DNA of 64,000 nucleotides from CAWGXZ01 sp963826695 (GCA_963826695.1 CAWGXZ010000009.1:182000-245999); one strand, 5' to 3'. Counted from the stretch's first letter, positions 26,786 through 35,867 are shown. Translations and numbers: made by a program. The notes: generated by a model from the sequence alone, not told the origin.

Positions 26786-27232
26786 TCAGGCGTTGGCCGC
26801 CTGCGCGGCCGACACGGCGGCGCGCAGCGCGAGCAGGTAGCTGTCGACGCCGAAGCCGGCAATCTGGCCCTTGACGATCTCGGCGAAGACCGACTTGTGG
26901 CGGAATTCCTCGCGCGCATGGATGTTCGACATGTGCAGCTCGACCACCGGGCAGGTCAGGATGGCAAGCGCGTCGCGGATGCCGTAGCTGTAGTGCGTCC
27001 AGGCGCCGGCGTTGATCAGCACCGCGTCGATGCCGTCGCTGAAGGCCTGGTGGATGCGCTCGCACATCGCGCCTTCGCCGTTGGTCTGGAAGCTCTCGAC
27101 CTCCGCACCCAGCTCGCGGCCGAGCGACTGCAGGCGGGCGTCGATCTCGGCCAGCGTGACCGTTCCGTACTGCGCCGGGTCGCGCTTGCCGAACATGTTG
27201 TGGTTGATTCCGTGGAGCATGAGCACGCGCAT
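26786..27232 (-). CDS. aroQ: type II 3-dehydroquinate dehydratase
   Basis: 148 aa, normal for the small dodecameric enzyme that interconverts 3-dehydroquinate and 3-dehydroshikimate. The catalytic loop KRDPAQYG holds Arg and Tyr (about residues 19-26). NAGAWTHYSYGIRDAL replaces the usual NPGAYTHTS motif, and ELHMSNIHAREEFRHKS carries the catalytic His (about 102). The opening HGINHNMFG is a variant of GPNLNLLG. Its place between two AroE-type genes and quiC marks it as the catabolic (QuiB-type) copy. Confidence 0.9.
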   Translation of the reverse strand: MRVLMLHGINHNMFGKRDPAQYGTVTLAEIDARLQSLGRELGAEVESFQTNGEGAMCERIHQAFSDGIDAVLINAGAWTHYSYGIRDALAILTCPVVELHMSNIHAREEFRHKSVFAEIVKGQIAGFGVDSYLLALRAAVSAAQAANA

Positions 27233-27416
27233 GGGGGCTTTCCTTGGTCGTCGTTCGGGCGCTGCAGGCGCTTTGGCGCCATGCGGAAGAAGTTTCAGGG
27301 GTGAATCCGGGCGGGCCGAGCCGGCTGCGCAGCAAATCGCGCGTCGCTGGGCGGCGCCATTTTGTCGCGGAATTCGGCCCGTTCCACGGCGCTGCACGGC
27401 ACCAGCGGGCGAGCCT

Positions 27417-28238
27417 TCATGCCAGCGGCACCGTCAGCCGGTCGATGACGGGGCGGGTGTCGGGGCGCACGCCGCGCCACCAGACGAAGGCTTCGGCCGC
27501 CTGCTCGACCAGCATGCCGACGCCGTCGGCCAGCCGCGCCGCGCCGGCCTGCTGCGCCAGCCGCAGGAACGGCGTCAGCCCCTTGCCGTAGACCATCTCG
27601 TAGGCCAGGCAGTCGTCGCCGAACACGCCGGCGGCTACCGGCGGCAGCTCGGCGGTCAGGCTCGCCGAGGTGGCGTTGACGACCAGGTCGAAACGCTGCG
27701 CCCCCAGTTCATCGAAGCCGCAGCCGACAACGCGGCCGCGCCCGGCCAGCGGCGCCGCCAGATCGCGCGCCTTCCCGGCCGTGCGGTTGGCGATCACCAG
27801 CTCGGCGGGCTGCTCGTCGAGTAAAGGCAGCAACGCGCCGCGCGCCGCGCCGCCGGCGCCGAGCAGCAGCACGCGCTTGCCGCGCAGCGCAAAGCCGAGG
27901 TTGCGCTGGATGTCGTTGACCAGGCCAACGCCGTCGAAGTTCTCGGCCAGCACCCGGTCGCCTTCGAACTTCATCGCGTTGACCGCACCGGCGAGTTGCG
28001 CAGCCTCGCTGCGCTCGGTGGCGATGTCGAAGGCCTGCAACTTGAACGGCGCGGTGACGTTCATGCCGCGTCCGCCAGCGGCGCGAAAGGCGTCGACCGC
28101 GTCCCGAAAGCCGTCGAGCGGACCTTCCAGCGCGGTGTACTCGATGTCCTGCCCGGCAGCGCGCGCAAACAGGCCATGGATCAGCGGCGACTTGCTCTGG
28201 CTGATCGGGTTGCCGATCACGGCGTAGCGGTCGGGCAT
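27417..28238 (-). CDS. aroE: shikimate dehydrogenase
   Basis: 273-aa NADP-type shikimate dehydrogenase. Canonical motifs: GNPISQSKSPLIHG with both binding Ser (about residues 9-22), NVTAPFKLQA with the catalytic Lys (about 66), ENFDGVGL with the catalytic Asp (about 102), and the nucleotide loop LLGAGGAARGAL (about 125-136). Start ATG 28238; an in-frame ATG 12 codons upstream lacks homology. It lies 184 bases upstream of aroQ. It may serve catabolism here, since it is embedded in the qui/pca region; whether it is also the biosynthetic copy cannot be told. Confidence 0.92.
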   Translation of the reverse strand: MPDRYAVIGNPISQSKSPLIHGLFARAAGQDIEYTALEGPLDGFRDAVDAFRAAGGRGMNVTAPFKLQAFDIATERSEAAQLAGAVNAMKFEGDRVLAENFDGVGLVNDIQRNLGFALRGKRVLLLGAGGAARGALLPLLDEQPAELVIANRTAGKARDLAAPLAGRGRVVGCGFDELGAQRFDLVVNATSASLTAELPPVAAGVFGDDCLAYEMVYGKGLTPFLRLAQQAGAARLADGVGMLVEQAAEAFVWWRGVRPDTRPVIDRLTVPLA

Positions 28239-28350
28239 GGACGCTCCGTTCGGTCGATTAAGGTTTTTCGACATTGTGCTGGGCGCGCCGCGTCGGCTGC
28301 TCGTCGAATCGGCTCCACCCTCGAAAAGCAGGCGGGCCACGCCGCCTCGC

Positions 28351-29199
28351 TCAAAGCACCGACCGCACGCTCTGCGCCGTCGCGTGCAGCCCGGGGACGA
28401 GCTGGGCAACGATCTGCTCGGGGCTCCACGAGGCACTTTGCACCGTCATGCCGATCGCTGCCTTGCACACGCCGCGGCGGTCCTTCAGCGCCACGGCGAC
28501 GCCGGTCAGCGCCGCATCGAGCTGGCCTTGCGCCATCCAGAAATCCTGCGAGCGCGCCAGCCTCACCTGTGCAAGATAGGCCGCCGGGTCGACCGGCGTG
28601 TTCGAGGTGAAGCCGGCGAACTCGTGCGCCTCGACCCAGGCCGTCAGGGCCGCCTCGTCGAGCGCCGCGAGCAGCACGGTGCCCGGGCTGACCACGTGAG
28701 CCGGAACCCGGGCTCCCGGGTGGAAGCCGATCGAGACGACCCGCGGGCTGTTGCTGCGGGCCACGTAGACGACTTCATCGCCGTCGAGCACGCTGACGTT
28801 GACCGTCTCGCCGGTGGTCATCGAAAGGTGCTGGATGAACGGCCGCACCAGGCGCGGCACGCGCGCGGCGTCGAGATAGCTTTGCCCGAGGCGCAGCACG
28901 CGCGGCTCGAGCCAGAAACGCTTGCCGTCGGTGGCGGCATAACCGAAGTGGCACAGGCTCAGCAAATGGCGCCGCGCCGCGGTGCGCGGTATCCCGGTGC
29001 GCAGCGCCACCTCGGCAATCGTCATCCGGCTGTGTTCGTCGTCGAACGATTCGATGACCGACAGGCCACGCCCGAGGCCGACGATGAGGTCGGCCGGATC
29101 GATCGGGAACGCTTCGGCCGGCTTGCCCGCGACGCGGGCTGCCGCCGGCTGCGCCGCACCCGGGCGCAGGACTCGCGAATTGGCATTGGCAGGGGGCAT
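28351..29199 (-). CDS. IclR-family regulator (PcaR/PobR group)
   Basis: 282-aa regulator: N-terminal winged helix with MTIAEVALRTGIPRTAARRH (about residues 59-78) and C-terminal effector domain with PGTVLLAALDEAAL and VKAAIG-like CKAAIGMTV. The conserved GLGRGLSVIESFDD opening places it with the PcaR/PcaU/PobR regulators of aromatic catabolism. ATG 29199 is preferred; a GTG four codons upstream is possible. It is divergent from the TRAP receptor and pca operon, across a region with three palindromes, so it probably activates pca genes with protocatechuate or beta-ketoadipate as effector (family knowledge). Confidence 0.87.
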   Translation of the reverse strand: MPPANANSRVLRPGAAQPAAARVAGKPAEAFPIDPADLIVGLGRGLSVIESFDDEHSRMTIAEVALRTGIPRTAARRHLLSLCHFGYAATDGKRFWLEPRVLRLGQSYLDAARVPRLVRPFIQHLSMTTGETVNVSVLDGDEVVYVARSNSPRVVSIGFHPGARVPAHVVSPGTVLLAALDEAALTAWVEAHEFAGFTSNTPVDPAAYLAQVRLARSQDFWMAQGQLDAALTGVAVALKDRRGVCKAAIGMTVQSASWSPEQIVAQLVPGLHATAQSVRSVL

Positions 29200-29219
29200 G
29201 GTGGAAACCACGAGTCTGA

Positions 29220-29267
29220 CCGGTCACCGGACAATCGCGACCGACAATCGGTCGCCACCGCAGGTGG
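29220..29267. promoter_or_regulatory. cluster of three palindromes between iclR and the pca-side genes
   Basis: Three inverted repeats lie in a row: CCGGT-C-ACCGG (29220-29230), GCGACCGA-CAA-TCGGTCGC (29237-29255, perfect 8-base arms) and CCACC-GCA-GGTGG (29255-29267). They occupy the divergent interval between the IclR gene and the TRAP receptor gene, the natural place for an IclR operator. The middle one is the strongest candidate. Confidence 0.5.
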
Positions 29268-29377
29268 AGTGATTGTGCCCCGAGCCCGCGTTGCATAAAG
29301 TCCGCGGCAGACGGTCAGCTTGCGGGAACGCGAGAGGCACCGGTTCCCGCCCAGCCCAAGAACCCTCTGGAGACTTC

Positions 29378-30400
29378 ATGAAAATCCTGCTTCGCACCCT
29401 GCTGTCGGCGTCGCTCTTGTCGAGCGCCGCGTTCTTCGCACCCCACGTCCACGCGGCCGACATCGAGACGCGCACCATCAAGTTCCCCGCGGCCAGCAAC
29501 AAGGGGCATCCGCAGGTCCAGGGCGTCGAGAAGTTCGCCGAGCTGGTCAAGCAAAAGAGCGGCGGCAAGATCACCGTGCGGCCGTTCCCGGGCGGCACGC
29601 TCGGCCCCGACCTGCAGATCGTTTCCGGCATGCAGGGCGGCACGGTCGAGATGAACGTGATGAACGCCAGCCTGCTGGCCGGCAACGTCAAGGAAATGAC
29701 GCTTTGGGACGTGCCGTACCTGTTCAACGATGCGCGCGAAGCCGACGCGCTGGCCGACGGGCCGATCGGCAAGCGGCTGCTCGACAAGCTGCAGGAGCGC
29801 GGCCTTGTCGGCCTGGCCTACTGGGACCTGGGCTTTCGCCACATGCACACCACCAAGAAGCCGATCACCAAGGCCGACGACTTCAAGGGCATGAAGATGC
29901 GCGTCATTCCGACGCCGATCTACGTCGAATTCATGAACGCGCTCGGTGCCAACGCGGTGCCGATGCCGTTCACCGAAACGTACACCGCGCTCGAGCAGGG
30001 GGCCATCGACGGCATGACCAATCCGCTGCTCAACATCCTCGACGGCAAGTTCAACGAGGTCACCAAGCACCTCACGCTCACCAGCCACATGTACACGCCG
30101 CAGGCGGTGATCGTCAGCAAGAAGTTCTGGGACAAGCTCTCGGCCGACGAGAAGAAGATCCTGCAGGACGCGGCCACGGAGACGGCGACCTACCAGCGCA
30201 AGGTGGCCCGCGACGAAGGCACCAAGGTGCTTGCCGAACTCAGGAAGCGCGGCATGCAGGTCCATGAACTGGCCCCTGAAGAAGTCGCCAAAATGCGCGA
30301 GCGCGCCAAGCCGGTGATCGCCAAGTTCACCAAGGACATCGGCGAGCCGCTGCTCAAGGAGGCGTATGCCGAGGTGGAAAAGGTGCGTGCCGCCAAGTGA
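29378..30400 (+). CDS. TRAP transporter substrate-binding protein, no adjacent permease
   Basis: 340-aa DctP-type periplasmic receptor with a signal peptide ending VHAAD (about residue 26). Motifs: FPGGTLGPD, GGTVEMNVMNA, GYWDLGFRHMHTTKKP shifted to AYWDLGFRHM, MKMRVIPTPIY with the conserved binding Arg, and ALEQGAIDGMTNP. It is clearly related to the receptor at 19015 but diverged. No dctQ/dctM lies beside it; it may use the permease at 20.1-22.0 kb or one elsewhere. It leads the pca genes and is 102 bases upstream of pcaH, so it is probably co-regulated with protocatechuate degradation. Confidence 0.9.
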   Translation: MKILLRTLLSASLLSSAAFFAPHVHAADIETRTIKFPAASNKGHPQVQGVEKFAELVKQKSGGKITVRPFPGGTLGPDLQIVSGMQGGTVEMNVMNASLLAGNVKEMTLWDVPYLFNDAREADALADGPIGKRLLDKLQERGLVGLAYWDLGFRHMHTTKKPITKADDFKGMKMRVIPTPIYVEFMNALGANAVPMPFTETYTALEQGAIDGMTNPLLNILDGKFNEVTKHLTLTSHMYTPQAVIVSKKFWDKLSADEKKILQDAATETATYQRKVARDEGTKVLAELRKRGMQVHELAPEEVAKMRERAKPVIAKFTKDIGEPLLKEAYAEVEKVRAAK

Positions 30401-30501
30401 GCCGCGCCCGGCGGGTGGATGCGCCGGTTGTGTTTAGCCCGTCATTGCCTTAAGTTCCGCACCGCGCGACCGGCCGGTGCGGCGATCACCAGGAGACTTT
30501 C

Positions 30502-31194
30502 ATGCGTTTCGATGCCATTCCCGCCGGTGTCTACCCGACGTCGGTGTTCCCCAGCTACAAGTCGACCTTCGCGCGCGGCCCGAAGCTGCCGCCGCTGCGC
30601 GTCGAGGCACCGGCCGCGACCAGCCAGGCGCTGAGCCACGCGCGTTCGCTGCTCAAGGCGGGCGATGCCGACCTCACCGCGCACGGCCAGGGCGCGCCGC
30701 TCGGCGAGAAGATCGTCGTCGTGGGCCGCGTCACCGACGAGGACGGCAAGCCGGTGCGCAATTCGCTGGTCGAGGTCTGGCAGTGCAACTCGGCGGGGCG
30801 CTACTTCCACAAGAAGGACCAGCACGACGCGCCGCTCGACCCCAACTTCTTCGGCTCCGGCAAGTTCTTCACCGACGACGACGGGCGCTACCGCTTCGTC
30901 ACCATCAAGCCGGGGCCGTATCCCTGGGGCAACCACGACAAGGCCTGGCGGCCGGCGCACATCCACTTCTCGCTGTTCGGCAACGTGCTGGCACAGCGGC
31001 TGGTGACGCAGATGTACTTCCCGAACGATCCGCTGTTCGCCTTCGACCCGATCTACCAGAGCGTCGAGGACCCGGCCGCGCGCGACCGGCTCTGCTCGCG
31101 TTTCTCGATCGAGGAAACCGTCGGCGACCAGATGCTCGGCTATGTCTTCGATATCGTGCTGCGCGGCCGCGGCGCGACGCCCTTCGGCCTGTGA
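30502..31194 (+). CDS. pcaH: protocatechuate 3,4-dioxygenase beta subunit
   Basis: 230 aa. Carries the non-haem Fe(III) site of the enzyme that opens protocatechuate to beta-carboxy-cis,cis-muconate. The iron-ligand region is visible as GPYPWGN (Tyr about residue 138) and RPAHIHFSLFG (two His, about 152-154), with a second Tyr expected in GRYRF. The intradiol signature VVGRVTDEDGKPV and VEVWQCNSAGRY precede it. The next gene, pcaG, begins 19 bases later. First catabolic gene of the pca operon. Confidence 0.96.
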   Translation: MRFDAIPAGVYPTSVFPSYKSTFARGPKLPPLRVEAPAATSQALSHARSLLKAGDADLTAHGQGAPLGEKIVVVGRVTDEDGKPVRNSLVEVWQCNSAGRYFHKKDQHDAPLDPNFFGSGKFFTDDDGRYRFVTIKPGPYPWGNHDKAWRPAHIHFSLFGNVLAQRLVTQMYFPNDPLFAFDPIYQSVEDPAARDRLCSRFSIEETVGDQMLGYVFDIVLRGRGATPFGL

Positions 31195-31213
31195 ACACCG
31201 GGGTACCACGATC

Positions 31214-31723
31214 ATGAGCAGCAGCAACATCACCACCTCGCAGACCATCGGCCCCTTCCCGCACGAAGCCTGGCGCTGGGCCTTCGACAACGGCAGCAGC
31301 GCATCGGCCGATTCGCTCGTCATCACCGGCCGTGTCTTCGACGGCAACGGCGAGACCGTCAGCGATGCGATTCTCGAAGCCAGCCTGCCCGGCGCCACCG
31401 GCGGCGGCCCCGTCGACGGCATGCCCGGTTTCTGGCGCGTGCCGAGCGACGACGACGGCGAGTTCCGCCTGAGCCTGCCGCGGTCGGGCGACGCCGGCGC
31501 ACCGGCGTGCTTCATCACCCTGTTCGGGCGCGGCGTCGTCAAGCACCAGTTCTGCGCGGTGTTCGTCGGCGACGATGCGGCGCTCGGCGATTCGCCCCTG
31601 CTCGCACAAGTACCCGCCGAACGCCGCGCCACGCTGATTGCCAAGCCGACCGGCGACGGCAGCTATCGTTGGGACATCCACCTCCAGGGCGCCGATGAAA
31701 CCGTCTTCTTCGACTACGCCTGA
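31214..31723 (+). CDS. pcaG: protocatechuate 3,4-dioxygenase alpha subunit
   Basis: 169 aa, shorter than the usual ~200. Structural partner of PcaH in the (alpha-beta-Fe)n enzyme. The opening TTSQTIGPFPHEAW matches the family; VITGRVFDGNGETV and GFWRVPSDDDGEFR follow; the C-terminus YRWDIHLQGADETVFFDY is typical. It lacks the iron-ligand cluster, as expected for alpha. The ATG at 31214 is the first good start after pcaH. Confidence 0.94.
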   Translation: MSSSNITTSQTIGPFPHEAWRWAFDNGSSASADSLVITGRVFDGNGETVSDAILEASLPGATGGGPVDGMPGFWRVPSDDDGEFRLSLPRSGDAGAPACFITLFGRGVVKHQFCAVFVGDDAALGDSPLLAQVPAERRATLIAKPTGDGSYRWDIHLQGADETVFFDYA

Positions 31724-31741
31724 CGCCGCCTCGATACTGCA

Positions 31742-33133
31742 GTGACCACGCCGATCTTCGAAAGCTTCCTGGCCGCGCCAGCGGTCGCCGCCGTGTTCGG
31801 CGACACCGCGATCGTCCAGGGGATGTTCGATTTCGAAGCCGCGCTGTCGCGGGCGCAGGCCGCCGAGGGCTTGATCCCGGCCGGCGCGGCAAGCGTCATC
31901 GCCAGCGTCTGCAAGGCCGGGCTGTACGACCTCGATGCGCTGGTCGCGGCGAGCGGCCGTGCCGGCAGCCTGGCGATTCCGCTGGTCAAGGAACTGACCG
32001 CGCGCGTCGCAGGTGTCGATGCGCAGGCGGCCGGCAGCGTCCATCTGGGCAGCACCAGCCAGGACGTGATCGACACCGCCATGGTGCTGGCGACGCGGCA
32101 GGCGCTGGCACTGCTCGACGCCGAACTCGACGCACTCGCCGGGCACCTGCTCGAACTGGCCGAGCAGCACGCCGCGACGCCCGTGCTGGCGCGCACGCTG
32201 CTGCAACCCGCGGTGGTCACCAGCTTCGGCCTGAAGTGCGCCAACTGGCTGGCGCCGATCGTCCGCTCGCGCGAGCAGCTGCGCCATGTGGCCGGGCGCG
32301 CGCTGGCGTTGCAGCTCGGCGGCGCCGTCGGCACGCTCAGCGTGATGGGCGAGGCCGGCGCGGCGGTCGCCCGGCGCATGGCCGACGACCTGAAGCTGGC
32401 GTTGCCGCCGGCGCCCTGGCACACCCAGCGCGACGAGTGGCTGCGCCTGGGCTGCGAAGTGGCGGTCTGCACCGGCAGCCTGTCGAAGATCGCCACCGAC
32501 CTGTCGCTGATGGCGCAGGGCGAGGTGGCCGAACTCGCCGAGCCGTCGGGCGCCGGCCGCGGCGGATCGTCGGCCATGCCGCACAAGCGCAATCCGGTCT
32601 CTGCCATGCTGGCACTGGCCTGCTCGCAGCGCGCGCCGGCGCGGCTGGCGACGCTGCTCGGCGCGATGGCGCAGGAGCACGAGCGCGGCCTCGGCAACTG
32701 GCAGGCCGAACTCGCCGAATGGCCGGGGCTCTTCAGCGCAGCACACGGCACGGCGCGGGCGCTTGCCGAAGCCTTCGGCGGCCTGCAGGTCGACACCGGG
32801 CGCATGCGCCGCAACATCGATTCGCTGCACGGCCTGGTGTTCGCCGAGGCGGCGTCGGCGCTGCTGGCCGGCGCCATCGGCAAGCCGCGCTCGCAGCCGC
32901 TGCTCGAACAGCTCAGCCGCCGTTGCGTGGCCGAGAACCGGCCGCTCGAAGCGCTGGTGGGCGAAGCCGTCGAGGCGGACGCCGAGCTGCGCCAGAAAGT
33001 CGACCCCGCGGCGCTGCGCGCCGCCTTCGATCCGGTTGCCGCTGCCGGACCCGCCACCCGGCTGGTGCGCGAGCGCCTGCCCGCACTGCGCGCTGCCCTC
33101 ACCGACCTGCCGCCTGCGCCCTGGGCGCGCTGA
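31742..33133 (+). CDS. pcaB: 3-carboxy-cis,cis-muconate cycloisomerase
   Basis: 463 aa, fumarase/aspartase superfamily. Converts beta-carboxymuconate to gamma-carboxymuconolactone. The superfamily signature GSSAMPHKRNPV lies at about residues 275-286; HLGSTSQDVIDTAMVL (about 101) and LLQPAVVTSFG are the other active-site segments. The GTG start at 31742 lies 18 bases after pcaG and is the only start that keeps the N-terminal IFESFLAAPAV segment. Confidence 0.95.
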   Translation: MTTPIFESFLAAPAVAAVFGDTAIVQGMFDFEAALSRAQAAEGLIPAGAASVIASVCKAGLYDLDALVAASGRAGSLAIPLVKELTARVAGVDAQAAGSVHLGSTSQDVIDTAMVLATRQALALLDAELDALAGHLLELAEQHAATPVLARTLLQPAVVTSFGLKCANWLAPIVRSREQLRHVAGRALALQLGGAVGTLSVMGEAGAAVARRMADDLKLALPPAPWHTQRDEWLRLGCEVAVCTGSLSKIATDLSLMAQGEVAELAEPSGAGRGGSSAMPHKRNPVSAMLALACSQRAPARLATLLGAMAQEHERGLGNWQAELAEWPGLFSAAHGTARALAEAFGGLQVDTGRMRRNIDSLHGLVFAEAASALLAGAIGKPRSQPLLEQLSRRCVAENRPLEALVGEAVEADAELRQKVDPAALRAAFDPVAAAGPATRLVRERLPALRAALTDLPPAPWAR

Positions 33134-33157
33134 CAACGACCCTTTCACCGAGACGCC

Positions 33158-34402
33158 ATGGACCCTTACGACCACGACCTCGAACGCGGCCTGCGCAACC
33201 GCCGGGCGATCCTCGGCGACCCGTGGGTCGACAAGTCGATCGCCGGCGCCAACGCCTTCAACGCCGAGTTCCAGAACTTCATCTCGCGCTATGCCTGGCA
33301 CGAGATCTGGGGCCGCCCCGGCCTCGACGCCCGGACGCGCCGGATCATCGTGCTGGCCATCACCTGCTCGCTCGGCCGCTGGGAGGAGTTCGAGCTGCAC
33401 CTGCACGCCGCGCTCGCCGGCAGCGAGGACACCAAGCTGACGCCCGACGACGTCAAGGAAGTGCTGATGCAGACCGCCATCTACGCCGGCGTTCCGGCCG
33501 CCAACACCGGCGTTGCGACCGCGGTGAAGATGCTGCGCGAACTCGGCCACGAGCTGCCGCCGCTCTCGGCCGCCGAGGTCGCACACCCCGGCACCGGCCG
33601 CTCGCGGCGCAGCAGCGGCACGCCCGCGCTGCACTACACCGTGCGCGAGCCGCGCTCGGGCCAGGCCCCGCGCCACACGCTCGTCTTCAGCCACGCGCTC
33701 GGCGCCGACCAGAGCATGTGGGACCCGGTCGCCAACGCCCTGGCCGCCGACTGCCGGGTGATCTGCTACGACCACCGCGGCCACGGCGACTCCGACGCGC
33801 CGCCGGGGCCCTACTCGATGACCGAGCTGGCCCAGGACGCCGAACGGCTGCTCGGCGAAATCGACGCCGGCCCGGTGGTGTGGATCGGCCTGTCGATGGG
33901 CGGCATGGTCGGCCAGGAGCTGGCGCTGCGCCATCCGCGCCGTATCGAGGCGCTGGTGATCGCCAACTCGACCTCGGGCTACCCGGACGATGCGCGCGGC
34001 CTGTGGCAGCAGCGCATCGAGGCCATCGAGTCGGGCGGCGTCGAGTCGATCGCCGACGGCGCGATGCAGCGCTGGTTCAGCAGCATCTACCGCACCGAGC
34101 AGCCGGCCGCCGTGGCCCGCTGGCGCCGGCGCCTGGTCAGCACGCCGCAGGCGGGCTACCTCGGCGGCACGCACGCCGTGATGAACATGGCGACGACCGA
34201 ACGCCTCGGCCAGATCGCCGTGCCGACCCTGGTCGTTGCCGGCGAGCTCGACGAAGGCACGCCGCCGGCGATGTCGCGCACCATGGTCGACGCCATCCCC
34301 GGCGCCGAGCTCGTCGTGCTGCCCGGCGCGGCGCACCTCAGCGCCATCGAGCAGCCCAAGGCCTTCGAAGCCGCGCTGCGCCGCTTCATCGAAACGCTTT
34401 AG
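33158..34402 (+). CDS. fused 4-carboxymuconolactone decarboxylase::3-oxoadipate enol-lactonase
   Basis: 414-aa bifunctional enzyme covering two consecutive steps from gamma-carboxymuconolactone to beta-ketoadipate. Residues 1 to about 130 are PcaC-like (RRAILGDPWVDKSI, FISRYAWHEIWGRPGLD, LHLHAAL, PDDVKEVLMQTAIYAGVPAAN). Residues about 160-414 are a PcaD-like alpha/beta-hydrolase with Ser in GLSMGG (about 246), Asp in GELDEGTP (about 364) and His in GAAHLS (about 393). A low-complexity linker joins them. The order PcaC-PcaD is opposite to the actinobacterial PcaL fusion (PcaD first) as I know it. There is no separate pcaC or pcaD here. Confidence 0.93.
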   Translation: MDPYDHDLERGLRNRRAILGDPWVDKSIAGANAFNAEFQNFISRYAWHEIWGRPGLDARTRRIIVLAITCSLGRWEEFELHLHAALAGSEDTKLTPDDVKEVLMQTAIYAGVPAANTGVATAVKMLRELGHELPPLSAAEVAHPGTGRSRRSSGTPALHYTVREPRSGQAPRHTLVFSHALGADQSMWDPVANALAADCRVICYDHRGHGDSDAPPGPYSMTELAQDAERLLGEIDAGPVVWIGLSMGGMVGQELALRHPRRIEALVIANSTSGYPDDARGLWQQRIEAIESGGVESIADGAMQRWFSSIYRTEQPAAVARWRRRLVSTPQAGYLGGTHAVMNMATTERLGQIAVPTLVVAGELDEGTPPAMSRTMVDAIPGAELVVLPGAAHLSAIEQPKAFEAALRRFIETL

Positions 34403-34434
34403 CGCAAACCTTCCGACCCCGCACAAGGACTTCC

Positions 34435-35145
34435 ATGATCAACAAGATTTGCCCGAGCGTCGAAGCCGCGCTTGCCGATGTACCCGACGGCGCGACCATC
34501 CTGGTCGGCGGCTTCGGCAGCGCCGGACAGCCCTCCGAGCTGATCGACGGGCTGATTGCCCAGGGCGCGCGCGACCTGGTGATCGTCAGCAACAACGCCG
34601 GCAACGCCGAAGTCGGCCTGGCGGCGCTGCTCAAGGCGAAGCAGGTGCGCAAGATCATCTGCAGCTTTCCGCGGCAGGCCGATTCGTATGTCTTCGACGG
34701 CCTGTACCGCGCCGGCGAGCTCGAGCTGGAACTGGTGCCGCAAGGCAACCTGGCCGAGCGCATCCGCGCCGCGGGTGCGGGCATCGGCGCCTTCTTCACG
34801 CCGACCGGCTACGGCACCGACCTCGCCAAGGGCAAGGAAACGCGCGAGATCAACGGCCGCATGTACGTGCTCGAGGAAGCGATCAACGCCGACTACGCGC
34901 TGATCAAGGCCGAGCGCGGCGACCGCTGGGGCAACCTCACCTACCGCATGACGGCACGCAACTTCGGGCCGATCATGGCCAGCGCCGCGCGCGTCTCGGT
35001 GGCCTCGGTCCACGAGATCGTCGAGCTCGGCGAGCTCGACCCCGAGGCGATCGTCAGCCCGGGCATCTACGTCAAGCGCGTCGTCAAGGTGCCACGCACC
35101 GCCACCGGCGCCGCCGGATTCAAGCAAGAAGGAGCCGCCGCATGA
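34435..35145 (+). CDS. pcaI: 3-oxoadipate CoA-transferase subunit A
   Basis: 236 aa. Alpha subunit of the class I CoA-transferase that moves CoA from succinyl-CoA to beta-ketoadipate. The GGFGSAGQPSELIDGL CoA-binding signature lies at about residues 24-39; GAFFTPTGYGTDLAKGKE follows (about 121-138). The stop overlaps the pcaJ start (ATGA), as expected for a 1:1 heterodimer. Confidence 0.95.
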   Translation: MINKICPSVEAALADVPDGATILVGGFGSAGQPSELIDGLIAQGARDLVIVSNNAGNAEVGLAALLKAKQVRKIICSFPRQADSYVFDGLYRAGELELELVPQGNLAERIRAAGAGIGAFFTPTGYGTDLAKGKETREINGRMYVLEEAINADYALIKAERGDRWGNLTYRMTARNFGPIMASAARVSVASVHEIVELGELDPEAIVSPGIYVKRVVKVPRTATGAAGFKQEGAAA

Positions 35146-35825
35146 ACGCCGTCGTCAACCCCACGCAGGCCGAACGCAAGCCACAGCACCGCTGGACCCG
35201 CGACCAGATGGCCAAGCGCGTCGCCCAGGACATCGAGGACGGCATGGTCGTCAACCTCGGCATCGGCCTGCCGACGTTCGTGGCCAACCACCTGCCCGAA
35301 GGCCGCGAGGTCGTGCTGCACAGCGAGAACGGCGTGCTCGGCATGGGCCCGGCGCCCGCCAAGGGCGAGGAGGACTACGACCTCACCAACGCCGGCAAGC
35401 AGCCGGTGACGCTGCTGCCCGGCGGCTCGTTCTTCCACCATGCCGACAGCTTCGGCATGATGCGCGGCGGCCATCTCGACGTCTGCGTGCTCGGTGCCTT
35501 CCAGGTCGCGGCCAACGGCGACCTCGCCAACTGGCACACCGGCGCGCCCGACGCGATTCCCGCCGTCGGCGGCGCGATGGACCTGGCGATCGGCGCCAAG
35601 AAGACCTTCGTCATGATGGACCACCTGACCAAGAGCGGCGAAAGCAAGCTGGTCGAGGCCTGCACCTATCCGCTGACCGGCGTCGGCTGCGTCAGCCGCG
35701 TCTACACCGACCTGGCGGTGATCGACCTGGCGAGCGAAGGCGCACGCGTCGTCGACATCGTTCCGGGACTCGACTTCAGCGAACTGCAGCGGCTGACCGC
35801 CATTCCGCTGAAGGACGTGCGCTAA
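35142..35825 (+). CDS. pcaJ: 3-oxoadipate CoA-transferase subunit B
   Basis: 227 aa. Beta subunit with the catalytic glutamate in LHSENGVLGMG (Glu about residue 65) and NLGIGLPTFVANHL upstream. GGHLDVCVLGAFQV and KLVEACTYPLTGVGCV are family segments. The N-terminal ~12 residues are extra and poorly conserved; a start a few codons later is possible, but this ATG overlaps the pcaI stop. Confidence 0.95.
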   Translation: MNAVVNPTQAERKPQHRWTRDQMAKRVAQDIEDGMVVNLGIGLPTFVANHLPEGREVVLHSENGVLGMGPAPAKGEEDYDLTNAGKQPVTLLPGGSFFHHADSFGMMRGGHLDVCVLGAFQVAANGDLANWHTGAPDAIPAVGGAMDLAIGAKKTFVMMDHLTKSGESKLVEACTYPLTGVGCVSRVYTDLAVIDLASEGARVVDIVPGLDFSELQRLTAIPLKDVR

Positions 35826-35867
35826 GCCGCGACCGCCCACAACCTGCCTGAAAAACCAGAGACCGCC

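Noticed and set aside
30905..34426. 1173-codon open frame on the minus strand
   Set aside because: Antisense shadow of pcaH-G-B-C/D in GC-rich DNA; Arg/Ala/Gly-rich product without domains.
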